Shown: positions 1 through 11,009 of the stretch, piece after piece
Layout: each line of letters opens with the position of its first letter
Numbering within the stretch: the first letter of the stretch is position 1
Assembly (NCBI GenBank): GCA_947561395.2
Contig: OX387187.1
Span: 24,037,829 to 24,101,828, forward strand
Origin: Buxus sempervirens
Lineage: Eukaryota; Streptophyta; Magnoliopsida; Buxales; Buxaceae
DNA length: 64,000 bases
Direction: 5' to 3'
Made by a program: the position numbers and the translations under genes
Notes under the pieces: model-generated
What the model was told of the DNA's origin: nothing
What the model saw: only the letters and a program-made list of their open reading frames with translations
The model's database searches: none

Positions 1-2799
1 GATTAGTTGATTTCCTGAAATAAATCGGATCATTTGATGTAAGGTGTACGCGACTGCCCCTGCTTGATGTAACCAAGGTCTTCCAATCAGCAAATTAAAG
101 GAGGCATTGATGTCCATCAACTCAAAAGTGATGAAGAAGGCCCTTTCAGCAATTGTAACTTCCAAAGTAATTTCCCCAAGGGAATCCTTCTTGGCATTGT
201 CAAACCCGCGAACATTATTGGAGCTAGGCTTGATCAAATCAGCGTTCAGTTGCAAACTGTGGAAGGTCCTGACTGGGCAAATATTCAGAGCTGACCCGTT
301 ATCTATCATGACCCGTCTCACTATTAAGTCGGAGCACCTTACAGTGATAAACAGAGGCTCCGTGTGATTATGACCTTCAGGGGGCAAGTCTGTTGAGGAA
401 AAGGATATTGCTTCTGGCGTAGCAATTATAGACATTACTGTCTCCAGCTGTTCAGGGCTGATATCGTCAGGCACATGAGTATCACCCAGTATCTTCATAA
501 GTACGTCTTTATGTTTGTCTGAATCCAATAAGAGACGCATGATGGATATCTGAGCTGGTGTCTTATTCAACTGCTGCACTAGATCATACTCCGGAGTGAA
601 GGCACTATAGTGGAGTCTTTCAATCTCTTCTTCTGGGGCCTTCCCTTTCTTTTTGTGGGTCTGTGGCAATTCAGTAGCCACATCTTTCCCTTTCTCTTTC
701 CTTGTTCTTTCTTCACTAATCTCTCCCTCTGGTGCAGGTGGAGGGTTAGGGTTTATGTATCGACCAGAACAGGTGATCCGATCGACTTCTCTTTCTGTGG
801 AAGTGATGGTAGAATCATGGTACATGAGTAGGAATTGGTAAGGTGGAGGCACAGCAAAGTAGGTTGGGTCAAGGTGACGTTGGTGTAAGTTGAGGGTGGG
901 TGGTTCCAGTAGGAAGTCCACAGGCTCATTGAATGGGTTCATCATGTCGAAGATGTTCAATGGGGGTGAGTTTGGGACAGGTGGAGGATAGAAAAGCTCT
1001 GGTTCGGGAAAGTTGAAATTCACCAGAGGGAACCCCATGAAGGTTTCTTCATTCTCCTCTTCATTAATGACATGTATCTGTTGACAGATTGCCCCTTTAT
1101 GGAGATGAATCTTGACAACTTGCCCCGGTCGTCCAATCAGTAAGGACGGGTTAACCTGTAGTTCACTGCCTTGATTACTGGTGACCTGATGTACTGTTCC
1201 GCTGCCAGAATCCTTATTATGGTTTGGGAGGGGGTTAGTGGCTATACCAGTAGGAGGAGTAGGTGCTGCTAGTGCTGGGGGATCTACAGAGATCTTCTTA
1301 CTATCTATCAGATCCTGTATGTCATGCCTCAAATCCCAGCATCGATTTGTTGAATGCCCGGGAGCTTCAGAATGATACTCGCATCTCTCTGCTGTATTAT
1401 AACTTCGTGAGTTGATCATTCTAGGGTTGGGAGGCTTGATTTGAAGGTACCCCTTCTTCAGCAGTGTAGCCAATAGTTCTACAAGTGCATAAGGCAGTGG
1501 GGTAAACACCCTCTTCATCCATGCCTCTGTTTCTTCTCTCGTTCTTCTCAAAGGCTGCCCCTGAATTTCATTCCTCTGGGTAATGTGATATGGCCGTATT
1601 GGCTGTACATAATTAATAGCCTGGGCTTCCTTCCTTCTGGGCTCTTGCCCATGGCTTCTACTACTCTGCCCCATTGCTGTCCTTCTCTGTGTAGGGCCCT
1701 GACCACTACCATCTATCTTTCCAGCCCTGACCGCATCTTCAATTCTGTCTGCCGTCAGAATCAAGTCATTGAAGTTAGAAGTACTTTGCCCCAGTAGCAG
1801 GGAAAAGAATTGTTGTCCAACTGATGCGATGAACAAGGAGGTCATCTCCTGTTCAAGTAGTGGGGGTTGGGCTAGGTTTGCCAATTCTTTCCATCTCTTG
1901 GCATATTCTCGTATTGACTCTTGATTCTTCTTGGAGAGCCGTTGTAACTGTGCCCTGGTCTGAACTATCTGACTGTTCAATCGGTATTGCTGGATGAATT
2001 TGGCAGCTAAATCATTCCAACTCTTGATCTTAGTCTTATCCAAACCCAAAAACCAGTTGTATGCTGCCCCTGTCAGCGACCTCTGGAAGAACTGTATCAT
2101 AATTTTTTCATCTTTAGCATATTGACACATATCCCCAGAGTATGATCTTAGATGGTTTAATGGGCACCCGGTGCCATCAAACTGATGCAAGTCAGGGCAC
2201 TTGAATTTCGGTGGAAGTTGAACAACGGAGAAGAAGCAAAGGCTGTCTAAAGTAGCCTCCATGGGGACCGTACTGGGTCGTAGACTTTTCAGTTCTTAAC
2301 GCAAAGCATCTACCTCTGCCTTAGTGGCTGTCATCTTTTCATCAAATTGGGCCTGCTGTGTTCTATACCAATCTTCCTCTTCTTGCCCCAGTTGGGCAGG
2401 TGCAATAATCTGTGGAAGAGGTACTGCCTGCGGAGGTGGATGTGGTACCAACGGTGCCGGGTACACAGGGTAGGGTGGTGGAGCATCCGCCTGTGGTGGA
2501 GCAATTGGTTGCTGCAAGGTCACTGGTGCAGTTGGGGGAGCCATCCTGAGTTCTCTTAATTCTGCCATTAACTCTTGGATAATAGTCCCCATACTGTCAA
2601 TTCTCTGTTGTAGATCAGTCACTGTCTGTGCCTGGCTGGACTCTGCCTGGTCCTGTCCTGGCGAGGTCTGTTCTCTTGGCTGCTCCATCTCAAGTCTTTT
2701 TCTGGATCTTAACAGGTAAGGGCTTCGAGAAGCAATTTTGGTACCTGGGAAGGGCAACCAGCGGATATTAGTGCAACTTATATTAAAGGCATAATACAT
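1..2799 (-). pseudogene. gag-pro: gag-protease polyprotein of element A (C-terminal end outside window)
   Basis: One reading frame runs from an ATG at 2799 to the left edge, broken only by a TAA at 2296-2298. An alternative, possibly better start is the ATG at 2688. The first 169 codons are Q/P-rich, typical of a Tat gag N-terminus. After the stop come the retrotransposon gag core (FFQRSLTGAAYNWF around 2110-2070), a zinc knuckle of the form C-x2-H-x5-H-x4-C near 1390-1350, a proline-rich linker, and a retropepsin-like domain with active site MIDNGSALNIC near 310-280 and the flap-side motif LLIGRPWLH near 95-70. About 765 codons after the stop contain no further break. The stop is compatible with a CAA-to-TAA change between gag N-terminus and core, so the copy is probably defective in full-length gag. 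Protease, RT and integrase completeness cannot be judged. Confidence 0.88.
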
Positions 2800-2860
2800 G
2801 ATCAAAGATTAATTCATTTGGATTATTTTGAAAATGATAGGGACTCTTAAGCTTGATCTA

Positions 2861-3125
2861 TTTTAGCCGAATGGCTGGGAAAGAGAACCCTGGTTTAGAC
2901 TGGTCTGTTTTAGCCAATCGGCTGGGAAAGGGAACCCTAAGCTGATCTGTTTTAACCAAACGGTTGGGAGAGAGAACCCGGTTTAGACTAATTTGTTTTA
3001 GCCTAACGGCTGGGAAAGAGAACCCGGTTTAGACTGGTCTGTTTTAGCCAAACGGCTAGGAAAGAGAACCCGGTTTAGACTGGTTTGTTTTAGCCAAACG
3101 GCTGGGAAAGGGAACCCGGTTTAAA
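2861..3125. repeat. Tandem repeat, about 46-bp unit, six copies
   Basis: Six imperfect head-to-tail units start at 2861, 2908, 2950, 2996, 3042 and 3088. Each contains TTTTAGCC, an ACGGCTGGGAAAG core, GAACCCGGTTTAGACT and a TCTG end. Spacing is 47, 42, 46, 46 and 46 bp. The block lies between ORF1 and gag of element A. Tandem repeats in non-coding parts of Ogre/Tat elements are a documented source of satellite DNA in plants. Confidence 0.9.
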
Positions 3126-3139
3126 AGTTTGGTTTGAGC

Positions 3140-3550
3140 TCAGTATCACGAGGTTGGACTATGTTAAGTCTCCGCAGGGGATGAGCTAAACAGCTACATC
3201 CAGGTGTACCTCAACCAATTTTCAGTTTAATCTCTGATGGTTTTAACACCTAACTTCGGCTAGTAGTTCCCGGGCGTGTCTTAGCTAGTCGTTGGTTTAA
3301 TCACCATTGACTTTGACGCCTCACAACGGGGAAGGCTATGCCAGGACGATCTTCCACCAGCTTTCTGGTTTAATCACCAGTGGCTTCAGTGCCCCAAGAG
3401 TTCGACTAGGGATACCTGAGCGTGCCTTAGCTAGTCGTTGACTTAATTACCTTTGACTTTGGCGCTCCTCAACGGGGTATGCTATGCCAGGACGATCCTC
3501 TGCCAAATTTCTGGTTTAAACACCAGTGGCATCAGTGCCCCATAGGCTGA
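3140..3550. repeat. Tandem repeat, about 146-bp unit, two clear copies plus a degenerate one
   Basis: The segment beginning CTAGTCGTTG at 3285 recurs at 3431, a period of 146 bp, with shared landmarks GCTATGCCAGGACGATC, TCTGGTTTAA and CAGTGCCCC. Bases 3140-3284 look like a third, more diverged copy. It directly follows the 46-bp array, so the ORF1-gag spacer of element A is made almost wholly of tandem repeats. Confidence 0.8.
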
Positions 3551-3599
3551 CCGTGTGATCTTTTCAATCAGACGGGTGTGATCTGAGCTCAAGGGATTA

Positions 3600-3935
3600 G
3601 GTGTTCTTTATTCAGAACCTGGGGTCTTAAACTTGAAACTTGAAAGTTTGAGAGTTGACAAGGATGGGGTGTTCTTTACTCAGAATCCCTTGGGTTTAAA
3701 GATTCTCTTGGCAAGTTCTTTATTCAGATTGTCTGAAAGTTTTAGAATTGGTTGCAAGAATGGGGTGTTCTTTACTTAGAACCCTTTAGTTTAAAGATTT
3801 AAAAGAATTTGGCGAGTTCCTTACTCAGATTGCCTGAAAATTGGGTGTTCTTTATTCCGAACCCTTGGGTTCAAAGATTAAACAATTTGGCGAGTTCTTT
3901 ATTCAGATCGCCTGAAAGTTTTGAAGTTGAAGGAT
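3600..3935. repeat. Tandem repeat built on GGTGTTCTTTA, four irregular copies
   Basis: Copies start near 3600, 3668, 3764 and 3843. Each opens with GGTGTTCTTTA and TCAGAACCC, and the later ones add AAGATT, TTGGCGAGTTC and TCAGATTGCCTGAAA. Periods vary (about 68, 97 and 80 bp), suggesting internal deletions in an original unit of about 80-95 bp. This is the third distinct tandem family in the ORF1-gag spacer. Confidence 0.8.
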
Positions 3936-4081
3936 TGGGGCCAGACTATTTGAAAAAGGAATTTGAGGATGTCTTAATTGACTTTATTAAATCTAGCACA
4001 AAATTCTTCATGGGAAAAAGAAGTACAATGCCAAAATTCAGAACAAGCAATTACATAAAAAAAAACAAACAAACCCAGAGT

Positions 4082-5515
4082 CTAGCTAGGTTGGTCATCA
4101 TCATAATGAGAGGACACGTCTCGCCTTTTCAAGGCACGCAGAAGTTTATTTCGTAGACGTCGGTCCTCTTTTGCGCATCTGCGCATGGTGTCAAGCTGTT
4201 GCTGAAGGGCCTCATTGGCCTGCTTGTTTTTACGCTCGGAATCCACGTATGCACGGTGGATTCGAGAATGAGATTCCCGCAGTTCGGCCACCTTATCCCT
4301 GTATGTGTCAGGGGGCGGAACTGGGATATCATCAGAGGTGACGATATGGAGAGGAGGTGGGCTGTCTAGGCCAGTTTCTCGAGCAATCCATTGTTCGTAA
4401 TTACGAATGTCGGATGCAGTGAAAATGTCGTCTTGCATTATGTGCACGTGTTGCCATTCCTTCACCAATTTTTTCTTCAATTCCCAGGTAAGTGGGCCGG
4501 TTAATCCTTCCGCCTCATCCTTGATTGGTATTCCCTGAGACTTCCCAAACTGTCTCAGAATTCGAACCGGATAGTATGGCATGGCATGAGTCAAGCCTAT
4601 CAATGCTAGGCAATGTCTTTTCCTGAAAGCTATGACGGGAGTATATGTTTGGTCAAATGTGCCTCCCCATCTTATATCAGTTTCTCATTTCAGTTGGAGA
4701 AAGTGGTCAAACCAGTCCTCTCTGGAGGGTAAGTCTGGTCTAATCTCTCTTCGAGCCATCAATGTGACATTGTCACGGACGTACCCATAACGTGGGCTGA
4801 CAGGTTCAGCAACCATCAGGTGATCTTGGAGCCAAATGTGTAGGAGAGGAGCGCATCCCTGAAACCTTCTAGTCCCGTTCTTGGTCATGGTCAAGGCATG
4901 ATATAGCTGAGCAAGGATTAATGGCGCAATTCGGAATTTCACCTAGAGTTGGTCTACAATTTCCATGAGGGCCAAATTAATGGTGTCTCCCCTAGTAGGA
5001 AAGAAGAGCTGTGACAGAACCACGAGGGTGAAGGTGTCCCACCAAACACGGGGTCTTTCCTGCTTTTTGTCCCTTATCTTTTCAGCAAGGAAGGTTTTAG
5101 AGACCCGAGCTAATGCTTGGTTACCTCCTAAGGTCTGGAATTCTCCTCTGGGTAGGCCAAAGAAAGTACAAGCTTCATTCTTGTAACTATCTTTGAGGTT
5201 TGGCCTGGCTGGTTCTCCATGGTCACGAAATCGGAGGAATAGCTCGAATTCCTCAATTGTGGGAGTCAACTCATTAGTTCCAAACCTAAAGAGGGAAAGT
5301 TGGGGATCCCAGAAAGGTAGGGCCACCTGAATCATGTCCCAATTAATGGGCACATTTAACAGGGACAGAGTTTGTCCCATATGATACTTATGTTCCCATT
5401 GAATTTGCTCATCTCCTTGCAATTGCCTTGTCCAAGAACGGATCCAAGGGGTATCAAAGGCACACTTCTCTATCCTAGGGAAGCGAACTCTCTTAGTCGA
5501 GGATGAAGATGCCAT
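4082..5515 (-). pseudogene. Extra ORF1 of element A, DUF7745 / plant-mobile-domain-like protein
   Basis: A single frame of 477 codons runs from ATG 5515 to the stop at 4082-4084, broken by TAG at 4943-4945 and TGA at 4685-4687. Recognisable conserved blocks are LSLLNVPINWDMIQVALPFW, LFRFGTNELTPTIEEFELFL, ACTFFGLPRGEF, LAPLILA-type and CAPLLHIWLQDHL motifs, and YYPVRILRQFGKSQGIP near the C-terminal third, followed by a charged, probably coiled-coil tail. These match what I know of DUF7745, relatives of the plant mobile domain found in plant retroelements. The protein is homologous to the antisense gene at 38765-40417. The stops align with Gln and Trp codons of that homologue, so both are single transitions. 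Its function is unknown. It sits 5' of gag in sense orientation, as ORF1 does in Ogre elements. Confidence 0.8.
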
Positions 5516-6799
5516 GCCGACTATCCAATTGAAATTCCAAGTCAATTTAGGGTTTTCCACCAAAAACTCTAAATTAGTCTAAGGCATGCAACAAGATATG
5601 CAAAAATCAAATTAATGCCTAAGAAGTTATCGCAAGAATCAAATCCAAGCACTCAAGTTATGAGATTTTGAGGGTTATGTCCTTTAAATGTTTGGAAAGC
5701 ACATTCAGGTCTTAGCCGGCCTTTTCTTTCATCTGCTCTTTCATCTGCCCCTAATGTCGGACTGAAAACAATATTTACAACTTGCCTTCGAGGGCGAAAT
5801 TTACAAAAATAAATCTGGAAAGAGAATCGCCTTTAGGGTTGTTGAGAACCCAAAAGGAGGGTACAAATTTGCCATTCGGCAGGTGGGCTGAAATCCTATC
5901 TCTAGGGTTTTTCTGCCTTTGTTCTGACCCATTTTTGTCTGATCTAGCCGGCTTTCGACTGACCCAAGACCGACTTGAATGCACGGATTAAATCGAGTTA
6001 ATTTCCTTAAATTAGGGTTAAGACCAACAAAGGCGGGGGTTAATACCCCAGATTGGTTTTACCCCTATTTGTTCATTCATGTTCATGCTCACATCAGGGT
6101 TTATCAGAAGTAATAGGTGGGGAAGGATACCCAGCCCAAGGCGCCTGCCTTCAAGGGTCTGAGCCAAGTACTAGACCCCTTCGCGTACCATGGCAAGAAA
6201 CCAATGGCGCTTGAAGAATCTAGAAACCTGGGGAGATGGGTTTACCCTGCTTTCCCCGGCAAGCCACGGGAGCGTAGGGCTAATACCATCCCAAAAGTAA
6301 GTTTCTTAATTGAAGAAGGGTGGCTGCTAGAGAGATCTAGGTTTTGGTTAAGAAGAGCATTCACATGGTGCATCCAGTATTCAGTTTGGATCATTCATGC
6401 AGACTCCCTTGTGCATGTCACCCCACACAGTTAAAAAATTCATTCACGGTGTAGTGAGGTGCTTGTATGTGCAGTGGAGCCAAGTGCTGTGTCTGCTCGG
6501 GTGATTCTCGGATAATGGGTTGATTAAGGGTTCCTTCAAGTCACTTTTATAGTGAGAATACAGAACAGTACGCAATACAATGTCTGGGTGGATCTCCAGG
6601 TAAGTGGAGGGTCACAGGGAACCGCTTAAATTCCACTTTCCTTAGGCAATTATCTCGTCCTTGTGACAGGATCCCCCAATACCATGTAATTGCATAAGTT
6701 CCATAAACCACTAAATTTGGACAAGAAGTAATTCCTAAATCTGCTTATATCCACCTAAGTTGACTCATTTGATAACAAGGGTCCAGCTGGGTTGAGGGA
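5516..6799 (-). other. 5' leader of element A
   Basis: The stretch lies between the PBS and ORF1 and contains no long frame. The part from about 6358 down to 5900 is collinear with 63344-64000 on the plus strand (shared landmarks include CCTAGATCTCTCTAGCAGCC, GCTTGCCGGGGAAAGCAGGG and GGGCTGGGTATCCTTCCC). It is therefore a conserved leader shared by several Tat elements here. I see no convincing splice sites that would prove an intron. Confidence 0.7.
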
Positions 6800-6817
6800 T
6801 CCCCAGAGGAGTCGCCA
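6800..6817 (-). promoter_or_regulatory. Primer binding site of element A, tRNA-Arg type
   Basis: On the minus strand the sequence TGGCGACTCCTCTGGGGA starts 3 nt after the CA end of the 5' LTR. TGGCGACTC is the PBS start usual for Tat/Ogre elements, which are thought to prime with tRNA-Arg. Its position fixes both the orientation of element A and the identity of the neighbouring repeat as a 5' LTR rather than a solo LTR. Confidence 0.85.
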
Positions 6818-7265
6818 AGCTGTGCGCACCTAAAACCTAGATCCTAGATCGCACACCGGGCGCACGTTCTGTGCGTGCCTCGGGACATTTGGAGTTGCCA
6901 CTGCCTGAGAGTGCAGGCAGACACGGTTTTGCCCTAATCAGGTCTAAGTCTGGTCTGCGGCTTATTAGAGATCTAGCTAAGTCCTCGGTTACGTCCGGGG
7001 AAGCCCTAAGACACCCTGGCCCGCCCCATCGGTTTGACGGGTCCCTCGGGTCTCCCTGGTTTTTGAGTCAAATTCACCCTTTTCCTAGACCAATATTCTA
7101 CCTTGTTAGGTCTGGTGGGGTGTAGACACCCCAAATTGCACTACAAAATGAGAAAATAATAAAAACATGTAATTAAAGCTTAAAACAGGTCAAAAATGCA
7201 TAAAAATTGACTAAACAGGCTTTGCCCATATTCCATTCACGGGCCGGTCGCGCCCGAGATCGCTC

Positions 7266-7313
7266 TACGGTCAGGCGCGCCCGTAGTAACTATACGGTCA
7301 CCATTGGACCGTA
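7266..7313. repeat. Palindromic units upstream of the TATA box in the nested B LTR
   Basis: Bases 7293-7313 form a 21-bp palindrome with arms TACGGTC and GACCGTA-type ends. A shorter 20-bp unit with TACGG and CCGTA ends lies at 7266-7285. They are about 215 bp 5' of the TATA box. They differ from the AACCG-N11-CGGTT units in the other B-family LTR. Confidence 0.75.
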
Positions 7314-7527
7314 GTGCATTTACGGTCACTAAAGACACGTGCGAGTTTTGTCCTTCTCTCGATTTCCGAGCTTTATCTTTAGTCCAATATATCTTTAAAT
7401 GAGCGAATTACGTATTTTATTCGCTGAAGCCACCTTGGTTGGCTATGGATGGAAATTATCTTGTATTTAACTCAAACTGAAACTCTATCTTGCCAAACCC
7501 TGGACCAACCATGCCCCTGTGCTTGCC

Positions 7528-7535
7528 TATAAATA
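7528..7535 (+). promoter_or_regulatory. TATA box of the nested family-B solo LTR
   Basis: TATAAATA in the context GCCTATAAATAGAGG lies about 410 bp into the LTR, downstream of the palindromes, as expected of a pol II promoter at the U3/R border. Confidence 0.7.
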
Positions 7536-10226
7536 GAGGTGAGATTCTCAAGCTGAGGGCCACGAAATTTTGAAGTCTAAGAAGCTCCAAGAGAAGAAGA
7601 GGAATCCCTGCTGTTCTGCTTGCTCAATCCAGGTAAGTCCCTTTTCCCTTTTATTTTCTGTCTTCAATTCTAGAAGTAATAGGATCATCTCTATTGCTGT
7701 AGAATAAGGCCATCTTTTGTTTAGTATTCCTAAACTTGTCTCTAAGTACCTCAAGAGTCTCTCTAGCCATAAAACGTGAAGAGAGAGCTAGGGGAAAAGA
7801 AAATAGGCGGATCCCTAGAATAGAACCCCATATCTGTTTTTCTCCTTTTTTTTAGAATAAAGCCTTTGATTGTGTTTGTGTAACCAAACCTATCTCCAAG
7901 TACCTCAAGAGTCTCTCTAGCCGTAAAACGTGAAGAGAGAGCTAGGGGAAAAGAGAACAGGTGGATCCGTAGGGTAGACCCCCATGTGCTCTAATTTGTG
8001 AGATGTGGCTGCTTTGAATATCCTGATCATGTTTTAATGCTTTTTATGATGAATTTGAATGAATACATGAATCCATGATGTTTATAGCATGAGATCCCCA
8101 CTTTTTGATAAATTTTGGATTTTCCACATATTTGCACCTACATCACTGTTTTTGTGATTTTTGTGGTTTTAGGCTATGATCTTGGATTTATCATGATCAA
8201 TATGATAGATCTGGATCCAGAAGCCTGAAAGTAAATTCTAGGGTTTCATGAGATGTGATTTTTGAGTCGTTTTTCATTATTGAGAGAAGACCCTATGGTC
8301 TAAATTCTCCCCTTTTGATGTTCTTTATCAACGTGGGTATTTTTGGATTTTATTTTCAGATTTAATGTGAAATTTGGGCTATATCTATATCCTAGACTAT
8401 TCAAGTTCAATTTTGAAATATTTTATAAAAATCATATTTTTCTAGATTTCTAGAATTTGACTTGAAGCCAGATTTTTGGATTTTTCACTTTAAATTGATT
8501 TTATCTTAAATTTATTTTGATCATGAAACCCTAGGAATGGTATGATCATATTTGAAAGTTCTGGATCAATCAGGCTATTCTTATGAAAAAACCATATATT
8601 TTTGTCTTTTTTGTGATTTTTCCTGATTTTTATAGCAAGATTTTTCCTTTAATTTAACATGAACAATGCCTGGCAACCACCTTGTGTGGATGAATAGGGG
8701 TGCCTAACACCTTCCCCTGTTCATAACCTAATCCCCTTACCCATCTCTGGTTCTTTTTAAAGGAGGGATATTTTTACCCTAAAATTGCCTTTTGTGCTTA
8801 TTTAATATTTTGGTGTCCATTCACACCTAGATTGAATGGTGGCGACTCTTTGTTTAATTTGATCCCGTGTGATGATTGAGGAAGTCAATGGAGAAATTTG
8901 ATTTTTTTCCCATGTCTCACATGGGGCCTCTGGAGGTGTGGGTCCCTTTTTATTTGATTTTATCTTTTTATTTATTTAAGTAAAGTGGGTCTGGCCTGGG
9001 TCCTGTTGGAAGACCCGTGGGTTGCCATGGTTGGGCCTTGGGCCCAGTTGGGTTATTGGGTAACCCATTTGGTTATTTATTTAAACTATTTACACATGCA
9101 ATGGGCTTAGTGGGCTTGGATTTGGCCCATTAGCCAAGGGTCAAGGAGCCTGGGCCTGTTTATTGAAAACAAGCTTGGTTTGGGCCGGTCTAGGTGGACC
9201 ACTCATGTGGGCCAAAAGGAGGTCTTGGTGGGCCCATTTGGGCCCACGGTCCAAAAATGGGCTTAAGTTAGCCCAAATTGTTTAAAGGGGCTGGTTCAGG
9301 TCGGTTCAGGTTGGAATATATCCATCCAGGCCGAAAAATTACATTTTTTATATTACTTTTACATTAGCCCGTATTTTCTATACGGTCCACCGTCGCCCGT
9401 AGATGAAATCCGGTTTGCCTTGCCCGTGAAGCAAACACGGTCCAGACTGGACCGTTCTGAGTTTACGGGCGCCTCCAGTTTTGCATATTTGGTGCCGACT
9501 CTTCCTGGGATCAATTCCGTGGCCTTCTCAGGTGTTCCAGAGACCTCTGTTAAGCTTCTGGGTTCCTTCAAGATGCTGCATTGGCTTCATTAGGCTTTCA
9601 AAGCCACTTTTCTTCTCTTTTCATATTCTTTGGGTCTTGTGCTTCTTTCCCTTTTTTATTTGTTCAACCAACCACAATCCTCATTCAAGAGAGGAGAGGA
9701 GATATTACAAAGATTCATGCATCTTCAAGTCATGTTAAAGAACAAAGTGGATCATTAAGTTTGTTGATTAAAGTATCCTTTAGACACTTTCTTCCTCTCT
9801 TTTTTGTAATGACCCACTCTTTATTATCATCTTCTCATGATACTCAAAAAACAGCAAGTGAGTTAGAAGCAGAGTAAAAAAAATTGTTTAAAAGAGACAA
9901 TTCACATGTATATATATTGAAAAAGAAAAAGGGTTACCACAATGTTATTCCTTTAATTTGATGATGTAGCGGTTCTTGGAAGATTCCGGCAGCGTTTCTG
10001 CATCCTCCAAATTTTGTTAGGATGAAATGGGAAGAGGTAGGGGAGGTAGTTTATGCATGGGGTTAGGAAATGAAGAGTTTTAAGCATACAAGGGCATTTT
10101 GGGTACTAAAGGAGGCTTGGGTATTGGAGTGGTAGTAATTTGGCAGGGGTTGGCCGTGGTTAACATACAAACAGAGGGGGGAGCGGCCAGGGAGAAGGCT
10201 TGTTGAAATGAGGGGGGTGCCATCTC

Positions 10227-10234
10227 TATTTATA
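10227..10234 (-). promoter_or_regulatory. TATA box of the element A 5' LTR
   Basis: On the minus strand the sequence is TATAAATAGAGATGG. The same box occurs at 45129-45136 in the family-A solo LTR, and the palindrome array ends only about 15 bp upstream in both copies. Confidence 0.75.
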
Positions 10235-10248
10235 GGCAAAATTTCCGT

Positions 10249-10463
10249 GCCCGTATTTGAAATACGGGCATGCCTTGCCCGTATTTCAAGTACGGGCGTG
10301 CCTTGCCCGTAATTCAAATACAGGCGAAAGACGCACATTTCCAAATCTCGCAGAATCGGCCGTACGGCACGCGTGTCCCACCGTACAGCGATGCGTGTCT
10401 TCTTCCAGAAGCTTGCCCGTATTTCAAGTAGGGGCATGCCCTGCCCGTAATTAAAATACGGCC
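10249..10463 (-). repeat. Phased 21-bp palindromes in family-A U3
   Basis: Five units of exactly 21 bp, consensus GCCCG-N11-CGGGC, start at 10249, 10277, 10305, 10415 and 10443. Starts are 28 bp apart within the groups and 110 bp apart between them. The first unit has perfectly complementary 10-bp arms. The same spacing pattern occurs in the copy at 44900-45114. Confidence 0.92.
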
Positions 10464-11009
10464 CAGCACGTTTTTAAAATGTTTGGATTTCAAACCTCTA
10501 TTCAATTGAGTTTATTGTAAGATTTCGTCCGATTTCTTTGATTATTTTATTGAAAAGCGAGATTCATTTTATTAAAATATTATTAAACACATTTATCTTA
10601 TTTATTTTATTGGTTTATTCCATTTTTGCTGCCTTTTTGCCACATGGGCAGTTTTTCTGAAACTTCAACTGCTCATAACTTCTTCGTCCGGTGTCCGATT
10701 TCAGCAAACTTAGTGTCGTTGGAACCGGCTCGGAACCACTTATCCATTGGGATCAAGTTTGGCAGCTGAATTGGGGTCGAGCAAAAAGTCAACTTTTCGC
10801 TCTCGAAAAGTTTGACCAACTCATATCTTGTTCATCTGGACTCCGATTCCAGCAAATTCAGTTGCGTTGGAATCGTGTCGAAATGCTCTTTTCAATGAGA
10901 TGAAGTTTGATGGCCAAATTTACTTGAATCAAAAAGTCAAATTTTAATCCCCTTAGGGTTTGACTTTTCATTTTCTTTATTTTGGGGGTGCAAAAATCAA
11001 GTGCTAACA

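Larger units (their letters stand above)
7121..8921 (+). mobile_element. Solo LTR of family B nested in the family-A LTR
   Basis: It starts TGTAGACACCCCAAATTGCA and ends CATGTCTCACA, the same termini as the 3' LTR of element B (32120-33846, opposite strand). A perfect 5-bp duplication TGGGG flanks it at 7116-7120 and 8922-8926. The 1801-bp interval has no internal domain, so it is a solo LTR. Sequence on each side joins to match the uninterrupted family-A solo LTR around 46450-46500. Confidence 0.92.
1..11009 (-). mobile_element. 5' half of Tat/Ogre-type Ty3/gypsy retroelement A
   Basis: Reading the minus strand, the parts come in canonical order: a 5' LTR (11009 to 6821) that starts TG and ends CA, a 3-nt spacer, an 18-nt primer binding site, a leader, an extra ORF1, tandem repeats, then gag and protease leaving the window at base 1. 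An extra ORF between the 5' LTR and gag is a known trait of the Ogre/Tat lineage. The element lies inside the RT/RNase H frame of element D: that frame stops abruptly at 11010, where the LTR begins. Bases 11010-11014 (CAGGG) would be one copy of the target duplication, but the other copy is outside the window. The 5' LTR is itself split by a solo LTR of family B. Confidence 0.88.
6821..11009 (-). repeat. 5' LTR of element A (family A), split by a nested solo LTR
   Basis: On the minus strand it begins TGTTAGCACTTGATTTTTGC and ends GGTGCGCACA. Gross length is 4189 bp. Removing the nested LTR and one TSD copy leaves about 2383 bp, close to the 2418-bp family-A solo LTR at 44340-46757. Shared internal landmarks include the palindrome array, the TATA box, a purine-rich middle and a GC-rich 3' part with CAGTGGCAACTCC-like sequence. 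The U5 end resembles that of family C, but the U3 regions differ. Confidence 0.9.

Noticed and set aside
10063-10505. Frames with repeated cysteine/tyrosine motifs in the A LTR
   Set aside because: They are produced by translation of the palindrome array and differ between the two LTR copies.
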